Assembly: GCA_022844575.1 (NCBI GenBank)
Contig: JALHLL010000058.1
Coordinates: forward strand, 1-15,588
Reading direction: 5' to 3'
DNA from: a bacterium
Lineage (GTDB): Bacteria > Bacteroidota > Ignavibacteria > Kapaibacteriales > UBA961
Length of the DNA stretch: 15,588 nucleotides
In this document: piece after piece, positions 7,491-15,588 of the stretch
How the letters are laid out: the number at the start of each line of letters is the position of its first letter
How positions within the stretch are numbered: the first letter of the stretch is position 1
Made by a program: the position numbers and the translations under genes
The notes under the pieces: model-generated
Seen by the model: the letters and a program-made list of their open reading frames with translations, nothing else
What the model was told of the DNA's origin: nothing
The model's database searches: none

Positions 7491-10400
7491 TTAATTAACC
7501 GCATTCTCTTTCGGTGCATCGGCAAAACGTGCACTTACCACACGTGATACACCTTCTTCTTCTTGGGTAACACCGAATAATACATCGGCGGCTTCCATTG
7601 TTTTTTTGTTGTGAGTAACAACTAAAAACTGTGTGTTTTCCGAAAATTTTCGGATTAGATTTAAATACCTTTCGATATTCGCATCATCAAGCGGTGCATC
7701 CACCTCATCGAGAATACAGAAAGGGCTTGGTTTTACCAAATAAATAGCAAACAATAATGCAATTGCCGTTAATGTTTTTTCTCCGGCGGAGAGTAATTCT
7801 ATATGTTGAGGTCTTTTACCCGGAGGTTTTGCCGTAATGGTAAGCGGTGCTTCCAAGGGGTCACCTTCTTCCAATACTATATCGGCTTCGCCTTGTTCAT
7901 TAAACAACATTGCAAATAATGTTTTAAAATGCCCGCGCACTTGCTCGAATGTTGCATTAAATTGTTCTTTTGCCGTTGTATTTATTTCTTCTATTGTTTC
8001 TTTTAGTGTATTTTCCGATGATACCAAATCATTGTACTGTACTTGCAAAAATTCAAGGCGTGTATTTTCCTTTTCATATTCTTCTAAAGCCAAAAAATTA
8101 ACATTGCCGTACGATTTTAATCGTGACCGGTATTTATCAGCATCGGCTTTTGCTTGTTCAATATTAAATTCGTCCTCTATCGGTTTTTTTAATTCTTCTT
8201 CATCTATTTTAAAGTCATCCTCTGCTCTTTTTATTACGGCTTCCACACGCAAACTAAGCTCATTTAATTGCAATTCTTTTTTGTGAACGGTTGCCGTAAC
8301 TCGCTCGTGCTCCGTACGCATTGCTCTGGTTTCTTCCGCATGAGCATGGAATGCTGTACGAAGTTCCGCTACCTTTTTAGCAATGACTTCTCGGTTTTCA
8401 TGTACTTTATTGCGCTCTGTAGTAATGGCATCCAATTCCGCTTTTACCGTTTGTATATTACTTTCCAAATCATCCAATGCCGCCGATGTTTGCCCATGCT
8501 CTTCATCACGCGAACCTGAACGGCGTTCTGCCGCTCGTATCTGTCCTTCCAATCGTTGGGTATCGGCTTGTAATGATTTATCCTCAGCACGCAATTGCAC
8601 GGCTTGTAATTCCGCTTCACGTAATTTCTGTTCAGCTACTGCAAGTTCGCCTTCATGCGTACGTAGTTTCTCGGCAATAATGCCACGCGCTTCCGATGCT
8701 TTTTCCATTTCGGCGAGTGCTTGTTGGCATTGGCTTTCCGTTTTTACTATTTCCTCTTGTTGTTGAGCTTCTTCTTCTTCTAATTTTTTAGCAACTTCTC
8801 TTTGTTTATTCCGTGCATTTTCCAGCCCCTCTTTACGCATTCGTAGCGATACGAGCGATTGCTCGAAACCGTTCTTTTCATTATGTGCTTTGCGAACAGT
8901 ATCATCATATACCCGAATATCTATTCTTTGCAAATCAGCTCTTAAAGCCGCTATTTCTCTTTCAATTTCGGCTATATCTTTTCTCAATTCCTCTATGGCA
9001 GCCGTAAGGTTTTGTATCTGCTCTTTTTTACCAACCGCCATACCTTCGGTTTTTGCAACCGAACCGCCTCGCATTGTTCCCGCATTATGATACACCTCAC
9101 CGCGTAAGGTTATGGCTATATCGGCAATTCCGTTTCTTACCAAATCATAGCCGCTTTCGGGTGTTCGTACAATGGCTGTTTTGCCAAGCAATGCGCGCAA
9201 ACCTTTTCGCAAATCATCATCGGTACGTACTATTTCGCTTGCCCATCCTACTATATCATTGTTTATCTCCAATGCCTTCGGAGCGGGTATATCGCGTATT
9301 AAATCGCGACAAAGGAATTGGGCTTTGCCCTTTGTCTTAGCTCCGAGCAGTTGAATTGCCTGTTCCGCTTCTTGGCGGGTATTTACAACAAAACAACGAC
9401 CATATTCTCCTAAGGCGGCTTCCAAGGCGATACGAACATCATCATCAGCGCCGACAAGTTCCGCCAAACTTACTTTTTCAGCAACCGGTTTCCACTCGCC
9501 CGTCGTCATAAGAAAACGAGAGCTTTCAGAATTATCCACCAAACCCGTTAAAAAGTCAAGTGTAGCTTTTTTATGGGTAAGAGCATTTCTTTTTTCCGCA
9601 AGTGTACTGTTTTTCTCTTCTATCTTATGGCGCAAATCCTGTTGCGTTTGTTGCGCGTTCTGGCGTGATTGTTCCGCATCGCGCAAAGCTGTTTCAAATC
9701 CGGCAAGACGTTGCTCCTCATTTCCTAACTGATTACTTATTTGCTCGAAGGATTGTTCGGTTTGACGTGATTCATGGGAAAGTTCCGTTAACCGACGATG
9801 AATACCTGCAATACGTTCGGCAGTTCTTTCTTGCCTTACTTTTTGTTCGGAGTAACGTCGAGCCGATTGTTCATTGTTCTGATCGGCGGAACGCAGTTCG
9901 GTACGTAATTGCTGTACGGTTGAATAACTTCCTTCGCGACTTTCTTTTTTCTCTTTAAGAGATTGTTCGGAAGAGGCAAGTTGACTTTTTACTTCCTCAA
10001 ATCGTATTGTTACTCTTTGCAAATTTTCCACAAGATTAGAGTGCGATCGTTCTGATTCCTGTTGTTCGCGACTTAAACGCTCTTGTGAACGGATAAGTGA
10101 CGCTTTGCGCTCTTGTGCTACGGCATAATTTTGTTGCAGCTGTGCTTGTGTGCGTGCATATCCGCTTTCTTGTTCCGTTATCTGTTGCAATTCATAATTT
10201 GCTTCTTCTTGATTACGTTCAAGTTCAGCTAAGGTTTCTTCCGCGCTTTCCAAATGAACATGCAATTCATCGCGTCGAGTTGTGTTTTCGGTAAATTCCT
10301 GTCTAAGGGTTTCAATTCCGCCTGCAGCTTGGCTATAATCGTACCGCAATAAACCCAAATCCACGACTTTAAGTTTTTCCGATACTTCATTATACAAGCG

Positions 10401-11036
10401 CGCTTTATCGGCTTGTCTGCCAAGTGAAGCGACTACTTTTTGCACTTCAACAACAATATCGTTTACCCGCGCCAAGTCTTGCTGAACTCCATCGAGTTTG
10501 CGTAATGCTTCACGACGACGTGCTTTATATTTTGTAATTCCGGCGGCTTCCTCGAACAAAACACGTCTTTCATTTGCTCTATCACTCAGAATTTGCTCCA
10601 CCATTTTTAACTCGATAACGGAATAAGCATTTGCGCCCATACCCGTATCCATAAACAAATCAACAATATCCTTTAGGCGGCATTGTGTTTTGTTCAGCAA
10701 GTATTGGCTTTCGCCATTACGGAACAATCGGCGTGTTATCGTAACTTCATTATACTCTAAGGGGAGTATATGTTTATTGTTCTGTATGGTAAGCGATACT
10801 TCCGACATTCCGAGCGGCTTACGCAATTTGGAACCATTGAAGATGACATTTTCCATGCTATCGGAGCGCAAAACAGAGGTTTTCTGTTCGCCTAATGCCC
10901 ATCGGACTGCATCAACAATATTCGTTTTTCCGCAACCGTTCGGTCCCACAACGGCAATAAGACCTTCCGTTAGGTTTAATGAAGTTTTAAGGGCAAAAGA
11001 TTTGAAGCCCGCGATTTCGATTTTCGAGAGATACAC
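7491..11036 (-). CDS. smc: Chromosome segregation protein SMC
   Basis: This is a full-length bacterial SMC ATPase of 1181 aa. It forms a dimer that, with ScpA and ScpB, organises and segregates the chromosome. The N-terminal half of the ATPase head has MYLSKIEIAGFKSF and Walker A GPNGCGKTN (31-39). Two long Glu/Gln/Arg-rich coiled-coil arms (about 170-500 and 665-1000) flank the hinge (about 500-665), with the conserved glycine segment GTMRGGS near 655. The C-terminal head half has the signature LLSAGEKT near residue 1080, Walker B FCILDEVDAPLDDAN near 1110 and the switch histidine in VVTHNKKTM. All catalytic elements are intact. The start is GTG at 11034-11036: an in-frame TAA lies two codons upstream and the protein then begins exactly as SMC proteins do. 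No Shine-Dalgarno is evident before it. scpA and scpB are not in the window. Confidence 0.97.
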   Translation of the reverse strand: MYLSKIEIAGFKSFALKTSLNLTEGLIAVVGPNGCGKTNIVDAVRWALGEQKTSVLRSDSMENVIFNGSKLRKPLGMSEVSLTIQNNKHILPLEYNEVTITRRLFRNGESQYLLNKTQCRLKDIVDLFMDTGMGANAYSVIELKMVEQILSDRANERRVLFEEAAGITKYKARRREALRKLDGVQQDLARVNDIVVEVQKVVASLGRQADKARLYNEVSEKLKVVDLGLLRYDYSQAAGGIETLRQEFTENTTRRDELHVHLESAEETLAELERNQEEANYELQQITEQESGYARTQAQLQQNYAVAQERKASLIRSQERLSREQQESERSHSNLVENLQRVTIRFEEVKSQLASSEQSLKEKKESREGSYSTVQQLRTELRSADQNNEQSARRYSEQKVRQERTAERIAGIHRRLTELSHESRQTEQSFEQISNQLGNEEQRLAGFETALRDAEQSRQNAQQTQQDLRHKIEEKNSTLAEKRNALTHKKATLDFLTGLVDNSESSRFLMTTGEWKPVAEKVSLAELVGADDDVRIALEAALGEYGRCFVVNTRQEAEQAIQLLGAKTKGKAQFLCRDLIRDIPAPKALEINNDIVGWASEIVRTDDDLRKGLRALLGKTAIVRTPESGYDLVRNGIADIAITLRGEVYHNAGTMRGGSVAKTEGMAVGKKEQIQNLTAAIEELRKDIAEIEREIAALRADLQRIDIRVYDDTVRKAHNEKNGFEQSLVSLRMRKEGLENARNKQREVAKKLEEEEAQQQEEIVKTESQCQQALAEMEKASEARGIIAEKLRTHEGELAVAEQKLREAELQAVQLRAEDKSLQADTQRLEGQIRAAERRSGSRDEEHGQTSAALDDLESNIQTVKAELDAITTERNKVHENREVIAKKVAELRTAFHAHAEETRAMRTEHERVTATVHKKELQLNELSLRVEAVIKRAEDDFKIDEEELKKPIEDEFNIEQAKADADKYRSRLKSYGNVNFLALEEYEKENTRLEFLQVQYNDLVSSENTLKETIEEINTTAKEQFNATFEQVRGHFKTLFAMLFNEQGEADIVLEEGDPLEAPLTITAKPPGKRPQHIELLSAGEKTLTAIALLFAIYLVKPSPFCILDEVDAPLDDANIERYLNLIRKFSENTQFLVVTHNKKTMEAADVLFGVTQEEEGVSRVVSARFADAPKENAVN

Positions 11037-11474
11037 GTATTATATTCTAAGTAAAGGAATTATGATAAATGATTCATTACGGCTTTGGGCTTATATAGCC
11101 CATTGTATGAGTATAGTATGCCGCAAGTAGGCAGATACCCGTTCAGTAGTGTTTGTACAAAACATATAACGAATGTGCATTGTTCTGATACATGGCAATA
11201 TGCCGAAGCCGTACTTATTATAGAGGCAATGCGATAGAGTACCATCGCAATACATCTGCAAAAATACAACCCTATAACGAGACGGCGACCCTAAGGGCAA
11301 TGAAAGAAAGGAAGTGGAGGGTGTTTCTTCATATATACGGACTGACGCAGTTTCATGTTTGACATCCCTCAGATTTCATCAGTACAAATCATGGCATGTG
11401 TTGTGTGAAACTTCATCACATATGTTGTAGATGTATAAAGGTGGAGTATTTAAAAACTCATGCGTTTCTATCTA
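11037..11474. other. 438-nt spacer upstream of smc, no gene seen
   Basis: Two overlapping minus-strand frames of 69 codons (11060-11269, 11091-11300) exist, but neither has a domain, a Shine-Dalgarno or protein-like composition; they are Cys-, Ile- and Tyr-rich as expected for chance frames. The spacer should hold the smc promoter. TATTTTTG on the minus strand (11259-11266) fits the Bacteroidota -7 consensus TAnnTTTG but has no clear -33 partner. I see no tRNA or other recognisable RNA gene. Confidence 0.4.
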
Positions 11475-12275
11475 TTATTTTTTTCCTTTCTTTAATAATG
11501 ACTCAGTTGCGGTACCTGGTTTTGAATTATTTGTTATGGAAATCGTATGCTCTACCTCTTCGCCTTCTTTAATTACTTCGTTTACAATAGTCCCTACGAC
11601 TCCGAACATAATCCCGACAGACATGTCCGAGGGACGGTCTTTAGATATACATGGGATTTTTATAGATTCATTACCGGATATAGTAGAATCAATATGTATT
11701 TCGCCGATATAGTTCTCAGTATCAGGTTTTACGGAAAAAGTCAGATCGGGCAATTCATTGGCGAAATCGGTATAATCATTCTTCCAAGTAAATTTCATCT
11801 CTCGAACTTTATAATCACCCGGTTCTAAGCAAAACGAAAAATCTTCATTCGGTTCAAAGTTCATAGTTAAACTTTCAGCCTTCGGATCTTTGAGCGGTAT
11901 TATTGTAAAATCAACTCTCCAACTTTCTTCTTTTTCTTTGGGTATTTTACCGTAAACCAATTCTTTGTTTTTATCAATAAGGCAGAGAACGTCACTAAAA
12001 GGAAAGAATTTTTCGGGGCGATTATAACGTCCACTCAACTTACGAGCAAATATTACTCCATCTTGCTTTATTTCAACAATCGAACCATAATACGTTTTTG
12101 AATCACCATCTTCTTTGATTATAATAGCCGGATATTGGCCCGACCAATTCACCTGTGAATACGCTTTACCGGATACAATAGTTTTACAATGCGGATTGTC
12201 TTTTGTCCGAACTGCGTAATTTGTGCATCCTATACAAAAGAATAAAATTGCCGAATAAAAAAGCATATTAATCAT
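11475..12275 (-). CDS. Unrecognised putative lipoprotein, 266 aa
   Basis: I do not recognise this gene to family level. From the ATG at 12275 the product begins MINMLFYSAILFFCIGC, a short hydrophobic signal ending in a lipobox-like CIGC, so Cys17 would be lipidated. That start has AGGAA 8 nt upstream. A longer form from TTG at 12335 would add 20 residues including several basic ones but has no Shine-Dalgarno. The mature part looks beta-rich: GSIVEIKQDGVIFARKL (where surface residues would be controlled by a small barrel), then LEPGDYKVREMKFTWKND and FSVKPDTENYIGEIHI. The last segments resemble the proline/glycine-initiated beta strands of DUF2846-type lipoproteins, a loose similarity only. 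Near the end MSVGIMFGVVGTIVNEVI is a moderately hydrophobic segment, followed by a basic tail LLKKGKK. It is flanked by long gene-free spacers on both sides and appears to be a single-gene transcript. Confidence 0.65.
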   Translation of the reverse strand: MINMLFYSAILFFCIGCTNYAVRTKDNPHCKTIVSGKAYSQVNWSGQYPAIIIKEDGDSKTYYGSIVEIKQDGVIFARKLSGRYNRPEKFFPFSDVLCLIDKNKELVYGKIPKEKEESWRVDFTIIPLKDPKAESLTMNFEPNEDFSFCLEPGDYKVREMKFTWKNDYTDFANELPDLTFSVKPDTENYIGEIHIDSTISGNESIKIPCISKDRPSDMSVGIMFGVVGTIVNEVIKEGEEVEHTISITNNSKPGTATESLLKKGKK

Positions 12276-12513
12276 GGATTTTTCCTGGGGATTGTTAGTA
12301 CTTAATAACGTACGTGAATTTCTAAGTTTTATCAATGCGTAGAATTCTTTTTACATGCTTACCCGAATTTGTGTAAAGCGTTGCAATGGGGCATTATGAA
12401 TCTTGTCATGTGCAAAATAATAAAATTTTGACTGCCCCCATAAAAACGTCACTTGTAAACCGAACATATACACTATTTGCTCCATTCAGAACGGCTTTGT
12501 TGCGTCTATCGTT

Positions 12514-12690
12514 CCATCCCAACCTTCCCCAGCGGGGAAGGAGTGAATTCAAAGTATAAAAAATCAAAATTTTCCCACTTGAGGGATTTTCAGGGAGCTA
12601 ATGAGCGAAATCTTCTTCGCTTCGTTCAAAATGACGTGATATTGTGTTAATATGCTCCATCCTCACTTTCCCCAATGGGAAGGAATAATA
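12514..12690. repeat. Two copies of a short palindromic (REP-like) element
   Basis: Copy 1 (12514-12548) contains CCTTCCCC-AGC-GGGGAAGG, a perfect 8-bp stem with a 3-nt loop. Copy 2 (12657-12690) contains CTTTCCC-CAAT-GGGAAGG with one G-T pair. Both are preceded by CCATCC and followed by a GGAnTnA-like tail, so homology extends beyond the palindrome. There is no T tract on either side, which argues against simple terminators. Confidence 0.6.
12613..12640. repeat. Dispersed 28-nt repeat, copy A
   Basis: This matches 14429-14456 at 25 of 28 positions (differences are only G/A changes). The shared core is CTTCGTTCA followed by AATGAC and TGAT. It is the same repeat as one arm of the inverted repeat at 14371-14452. 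Confidence 0.6.
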
Positions 12691-12708
12691 CAGAACATCT
12701 ATCCCATG

Positions 12709-12742
12709 AAAAGTCCTCACGCGAAGATTTTGAGTGGCGAGG
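12709..12742 (-). terminator. Possible terminator hairpin after the amidohydrolase gene
   Basis: On the minus strand CCTCGC and GCGTGAGG can pair with a small bulge across a loop containing CAAAATCTTC, followed by ACTTTT. It lies about 50 nt after the amidohydrolase stop. It may equally be another dispersed repeat. Confidence 0.3.
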
Positions 12743-12792
12743 GGAATATTTGACGCCAGTCAGATTTCGTCCGCCATTACTCAGAATGTTTA

Positions 12793-14232
12793 CTAATAGT
12801 CGGCTCGTCGTTTCCATTCATATTTATGTTTAGAATCTGTATTTTTTTTAGAAAGCTCGCTGAGCATTGTATTAATCTTGGACGCACTTAACCAAACTCC
12901 ATTGACAAAAACGCCGGCAATTTTTCGCGTATTGTGTATATCAAGTAAAGGGTTAGCTTCAAGTAGTATTAGGTCAGCAAATTTACCTACTTCAATTGTA
13001 CCTATTTTATCATCAATACCAAGCCATGTTGCCGGCAGGCGCGTAGCTGAAAGTAATGCTTCTTCTTCCGTTAATCCGGCTTTAACTAACAGAGCTATTT
13101 CATCATGAAGAGAAAAGCCCCACACCACGCCCGATGAACCTGCATCCGTTCCTGCAACAATGGGGACACCTTCTTCTTTTAATGCCTTAACCAATTGATT
13201 ATTAAACTGCACCATTCTTTCCAATCGAGAAATACTTTCGGCAGTTGCATTCTTATTGTAATTATTAGATGTTAACCATTTGTTCTGCAAAAGCGGATGC
13301 ACATATTGCAAACTTGGCATTTTTGATAACCTATCAAGTGAATGTGCTTGCTCAAGTGCTGAGGTGATAATTATTAAAGTTGGGCTTACCCACGTTCCAT
13401 TCTTTTTTGCAAGTTGTGCAAGATATTTGGGGTCTTGAACTGAATCTCTTTCCGTTTGTTTAAAAAACTCCTCTGCATGAGCAATCATACCGAAATGCGG
13501 TACAAATGCTTTATCAATTTTACCGCTAAAGGAATTGGGTATATGCCCAACTACTTTCATACCCAGTTTATGTGACTCATCCACAATAGCTTTGAAAGTC
13601 TCTTCATCTAATTGGGAATATACCTTTACAAATTCATATCCTTCGGCTTTTATCATACGTACCGTCTGCCGTCCGTCTGAGGGAGAATTTGCTATTCGAC
13701 CGGATCCCTTTCCTCCATTTATCATTGCAGCTAATGCCATACGAGGCCCAATTACATCACCACGTAAAATTTCATTTCTTTGCCCGAAATGTCCTGCCAT
13801 AGCATTCAGGTCGAATATGGTCGTAACTCCATTTGCTATGTATGGAGTCATTATATCTTGAACACTTGTAAATATTGCGGCAGCTCTTGTCGTATAATTT
13901 GTATTAAAATGCCCGTCCGTAAGTGTATGCACATGCATATCAATAAGTCCGGGAATAAGCCATTTCCCTTTGGCATCAATTATTTCCGCTGAGTCGGGAA
14001 TAGCCGCATTAATGGAAAGTATGGTGTTCCCTTTTATGACAATAGTAGCATTTTCAATGACCTTGTTAGGGATAGTCATTGGAATAATATTTACATTTTT
14101 CAATGCTAATAATTGCTTATGTATATCTCCCTTTAGCACATTTTTAATATATGATGCTGATTTGCATTCGGAAAAAATAAGTAAGCATATTAACAGAAAA
14201 GTAATAGAGTTCTTAAGGATGTTTATCTGCAT
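12793..14232 (-). CDS. Exported metal-dependent amidohydrolase (imidazolonepropionase/prolidase-like)
   Basis: This 479-aa protein has a hydrophobic N-terminal signal segment (about 9-21, then SECKSASY), so it should act in the periplasm or at the membrane. The mature part is an amidohydrolase-superfamily TIM barrel with a flanking beta domain. GLIDMHVH gives the HxH pair (His100, His102). Lys203 in FVKVYSQ is the probable carbamylated metal bridge. His230 (VGHIPNS) and His252 (IAHAEEF) complete the metal site, and Asp363 in GTDAGSSG is the catalytic base. LPATWLGIDDKIGTIEVGKFADLILL is the family's usual C-terminal closing segment. It resembles imidazolonepropionase-like and Xaa-Pro-type amidohydrolases; most exported relatives are broad peptidases or amidases, so histidine catabolism is unlikely, with no hut genes nearby. 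The ATG at 14232 lacks a Shine-Dalgarno. Length and motifs are complete. Substrate is unknown. Confidence 0.87.
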   Translation of the reverse strand: MQINILKNSITFLLICLLIFSECKSASYIKNVLKGDIHKQLLALKNVNIIPMTIPNKVIENATIVIKGNTILSINAAIPDSAEIIDAKGKWLIPGLIDMHVHTLTDGHFNTNYTTRAAAIFTSVQDIMTPYIANGVTTIFDLNAMAGHFGQRNEILRGDVIGPRMALAAMINGGKGSGRIANSPSDGRQTVRMIKAEGYEFVKVYSQLDEETFKAIVDESHKLGMKVVGHIPNSFSGKIDKAFVPHFGMIAHAEEFFKQTERDSVQDPKYLAQLAKKNGTWVSPTLIIITSALEQAHSLDRLSKMPSLQYVHPLLQNKWLTSNNYNKNATAESISRLERMVQFNNQLVKALKEEGVPIVAGTDAGSSGVVWGFSLHDEIALLVKAGLTEEEALLSATRLPATWLGIDDKIGTIEVGKFADLILLEANPLLDIHNTRKIAGVFVNGVWLSASKINTMLSELSKKNTDSKHKYEWKRRADY

Positions 14233-14370
14233 TGTGTTTTGTTAAATAACTATTTAAAGATTCTTTCGGATAAGTTATCAGACTTCAGTTTTTGTCACTT
14301 TTGCTTGTTGATTCAAAACTACGAAACTGATATGATTGAGTTACGCACTTCCGTACGGTAGTTTAATTTC

Positions 14371-14452
14371 TGTCATTCTGAGTGCAACGAAGAATCGGTA
14401 CACGTTATTCCTAAATTATGAAAGCCGATTCTTCACTTCGTTCAGAATGACA
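14371..14452. repeat. Long imperfect inverted repeat (28-nt arms, about 26-nt loop)
   Basis: The left arm (14371-14398) starts TGTCATTCTGA and ends GAAGAATCGG. The right arm (14425-14452) is its reverse complement over those 11 and 10 end bases, with a mismatched 7-nt centre. It lies between hpnE and the amidohydrolase and can fold into a hairpin. Because the right arm recurs at 12613-12640, this is a mobile or dispersed-type repeat rather than a unique terminator. There is no T tract after it in the hpnE direction. No other gene is visible in 14233-14502. Confidence 0.7.
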
Positions 14453-14502
14453 TGATTTACTGCAGCAAAATAACCAGCAAAATTCTCTGTATGTGGTTGA
14501 CA

Positions 14503-15588
14503 TTACCTACTCACCGCATCAAATCCGCTTTGTGCTGCGCCTTCCAATGTAGCGGGTAAGCCCGTTGCAGTCCAATCACCGGCAAGAAAAAAGTTTTTTA
14601 CGAGTGTTTGTGCTTTTGGTCGGCGCGGCTCAATATTGGGCGTTGCTAAAAATGTAGCTTGTTTTTCTTTTATTACTTTCCATGAAAGCAATTCCGCCGA
14701 TTGTGCTTTTGGAAAACATTGTTTAATTTCCTCTACACATTGTTGCACCACTTTTTCAGGCGCGGTATGTACCAAATTATTACCCGCACTTATTGTAAGA
14801 GAAATATGTCCCGGATATTTTTTTATAATATCATTTTCTGCTTTTGTTAATAAACGTCTATTAAATACCCATTGTGTTGTTGTATTAAGCATTGCACATA
14901 ATTGTTCATCCATAAAATCACGGTCGAACCATAGATAAATGGAAATAATAGGAGAAAAAACAATATCCTGAAGTAAGGAATATGTTTCTGCTCCGAGTAT
15001 GTGTTCATCGGCAAAACGTTTTAGGGCAAAGGCAGGTACAGTACTTATTATCATATCGGCTGTTAATTCTTCATCATTTTCAAGCAATACCGATATGGTA
15101 TTTTCTTTTTTATTTAAGTTTAATTCCTTTACCGATGTGGATAGCCGTAATTCACCTTTGTTTTTTTTCAACCACGGAGGAAACGGTTCTATCAATGCCG
15201 AAAGCCCCGTCTTCGGTAATAATAATTGTGATGCTTCTCGTCCACCGAAAAATGCACGTTTTAATACTTCTATCAATAATGTGGCATCTGCTTCGGCGGG
15301 TTGTGCATTAAGCGTTGCGATAATAAGGGGTTCCCATAGGCGCAGTATTATGTCATCGCTCTGATTCATTCTTTTCAGATATTCTAATGATGTTTCACCC
15401 GTTTTTTGTTTGGGTAATAAACCAAGTTTAAGTGCAAACACAAGTGCCCCTATTCTCGATTTGAGGGATATTTTCTTTAATCCCATTATTCCTGCCGCTA
15501 TACCCGCTTTATTCGGTAATCGGCTTGTATCAAGAATATCACATGTACCATTCGAATCGAAAAAAGGTACGTTTAACGCTTTTTGTCG
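14503..15588 (-). CDS. hpnE: Hydroxysqualene dehydroxylase (HpnE), 5' end outside window
   Basis: The frame stays open to the right edge, so the N-terminal part with the FAD Rossmann motif is outside; 361 residues are visible. The first visible part reads FFDSNGTC then DTSRLPNKAGI before the internal Met at 15486, which should not be taken as the start. HpnE-type features are the middle segment LWEPLIIATLNAQPAEA, then FFGGREASQLLLPKTGLS. The closing FAD-binding motif is AGDWTATGLPATLEGA. HpnE is an FAD enzyme that reduces hydroxysqualene to squalene, the last step of the HpnC/D/E route feeding hopanoid or sterol cyclases. It belongs to the amine oxidase/phytoene desaturase superfamily, and a carotenoid desaturase is the main alternative, but the segment order fits HpnE better. 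hpnC and hpnD would be expected just beyond the right edge (upstream of this gene) if the usual cluster is kept. Confidence 0.83.
   Translation of the reverse strand, partial: RQKALNVPFFDSNGTCDILDTSRLPNKAGIAAGIMGLKKISLKSRIGALVFALKLGLLPKQKTGETSLEYLKRMNQSDDIILRLWEPLIIATLNAQPAEADATLLIEVLKRAFFGGREASQLLLPKTGLSALIEPFPPWLKKNKGELRLSTSVKELNLNKKENTISVLLENDEELTADMIISTVPAFALKRFADEHILGAETYSLLQDIVFSPIISIYLWFDRDFMDEQLCAMLNTTTQWVFNRRLLTKAENDIIKKYPGHISLTISAGNNLVHTAPEKVVQQCVEEIKQCFPKAQSAELLSWKVIKEKQATFLATPNIEPRRPKAQTLVKNFFLAGDWTATGLPATLEGAAQSGFDAVSR

Larger units (their letters stand above)
12336..12792. other. Repeat-rich gene-free spacer, 457 nt
   Basis: No gene is present. The spacer is a mosaic of short dispersed-type repeats: a perfect G+C-rich palindrome at 12523-12541, a related weaker copy at 12656-12685, a copy of the TTCTTC-CTTCGTTCA-AATGAC repeat at 12613-12640 between them, and a further hairpin at 12715-12742. 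This layout resembles REP/BIME-style intergenic clusters. Confidence 0.6.

Noticed and set aside
7837..10294. Many plus-strand frames of 60-150 codons opposite smc
   Set aside because: They are antisense shadows of the smc coiled-coil codons, with Ser-, Cys- and Phe-rich low-information products and no domains; smc itself is intact with all motifs.
11037..11044. TATAAT directly upstream of the smc GTG start, suggesting a leaderless promoter
   Set aside because: Only 2 nt separate it from the start codon, so transcription would begin inside the gene; no -35 element is present at the right spacing. It is most likely AT-rich chance.
11431..11828. Plus-strand frames of 93 codons opposite the lipoprotein gene
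   Set aside because: They overlap the better-supported minus-strand lipoprotein gene, which has a signal peptide, lipobox and Shine-Dalgarno; the plus-strand products show no domain.
12523..12541. CCTTCCCC-AGC-GGGGAAGG as an intrinsic terminator
   Set aside because: There is no T tract on either strand next to the stem, and a related copy with shared flanks lies 130 nt away, so a dispersed palindromic repeat is the better reading.
1..15588. Search for CRISPR array, tRNA genes, transposases, phage genes, toxin-antitoxin or other defence modules
   Set aside because: No regularly spaced repeats, no tRNA-like cloverleaf and no protein with such motifs was found in either strand.

Overview
The window is AT-rich bacterial chromosomal DNA (about 40% G+C by eye). 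It looks like a free-living Gram-negative member of the Bacteroidota/Chlorobiota (FCB) side of the tree. Supporting signs are a TonB-dependent outer-membrane receptor ending in Phe, a PD40-propeller secreted protein, lipoprotein-type signal peptides, a bacterial deoxyhypusine-synthase homologue and a hydroxysqualene dehydroxylase (HpnE) that implies hopanoid or squalene synthesis. Some genes have clear Shine-Dalgarno sequences (AAGGAG before the PD40 gene, AAAGGAA before the DHS homologue). The exact lineage (Ignavibacteria- or Kapabacteria-like) is an inference, not shown.

Layout, left half: a 5'-truncated membrane-anchored YHS-domain protein (1-468, +) is followed by a probable intrinsic terminator. 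Next comes an ~820-nt spacer with one tiny ORF and one start-less open stretch that may be gene debris. Then there is a + strand cluster: tcdA (tRNA t6A-modifying E1-like enzyme), a PD40 beta-propeller exported protein and an alpha/beta hydrolase. The last two are 7 nt apart and surely co-transcribed. This cluster converges on a 768-aa TonB-dependent receptor on the minus strand.

Layout, right half, all minus strand: TonB receptor, deoxyhypusine synthase-family protein with its own strong terminator, smc (full-length chromosome segregation ATPase), a gene-free 438-nt spacer, an unrecognised lipoprotein, a repeat-rich 0.5-kb spacer, an exported metal-dependent amidohydrolase, a spacer with a long imperfect inverted repeat, and hpnE, which runs off the right edge.

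The genes do not form one pathway. The window reads as ordinary core chromosome (smc, tcdA, hpnE, DHS homologue) with envelope genes between. I see no CRISPR array, tRNA, rRNA, transposase, phage gene, toxin-antitoxin pair or defence system. The least ordinary items are the DHS homologue, which has an altered substrate-site segment, and a family of short palindromic repeats filling the intergenic gaps at 12.5-12.75 kb and 14.37-14.45 kb. I found no convincing new multi-gene system.
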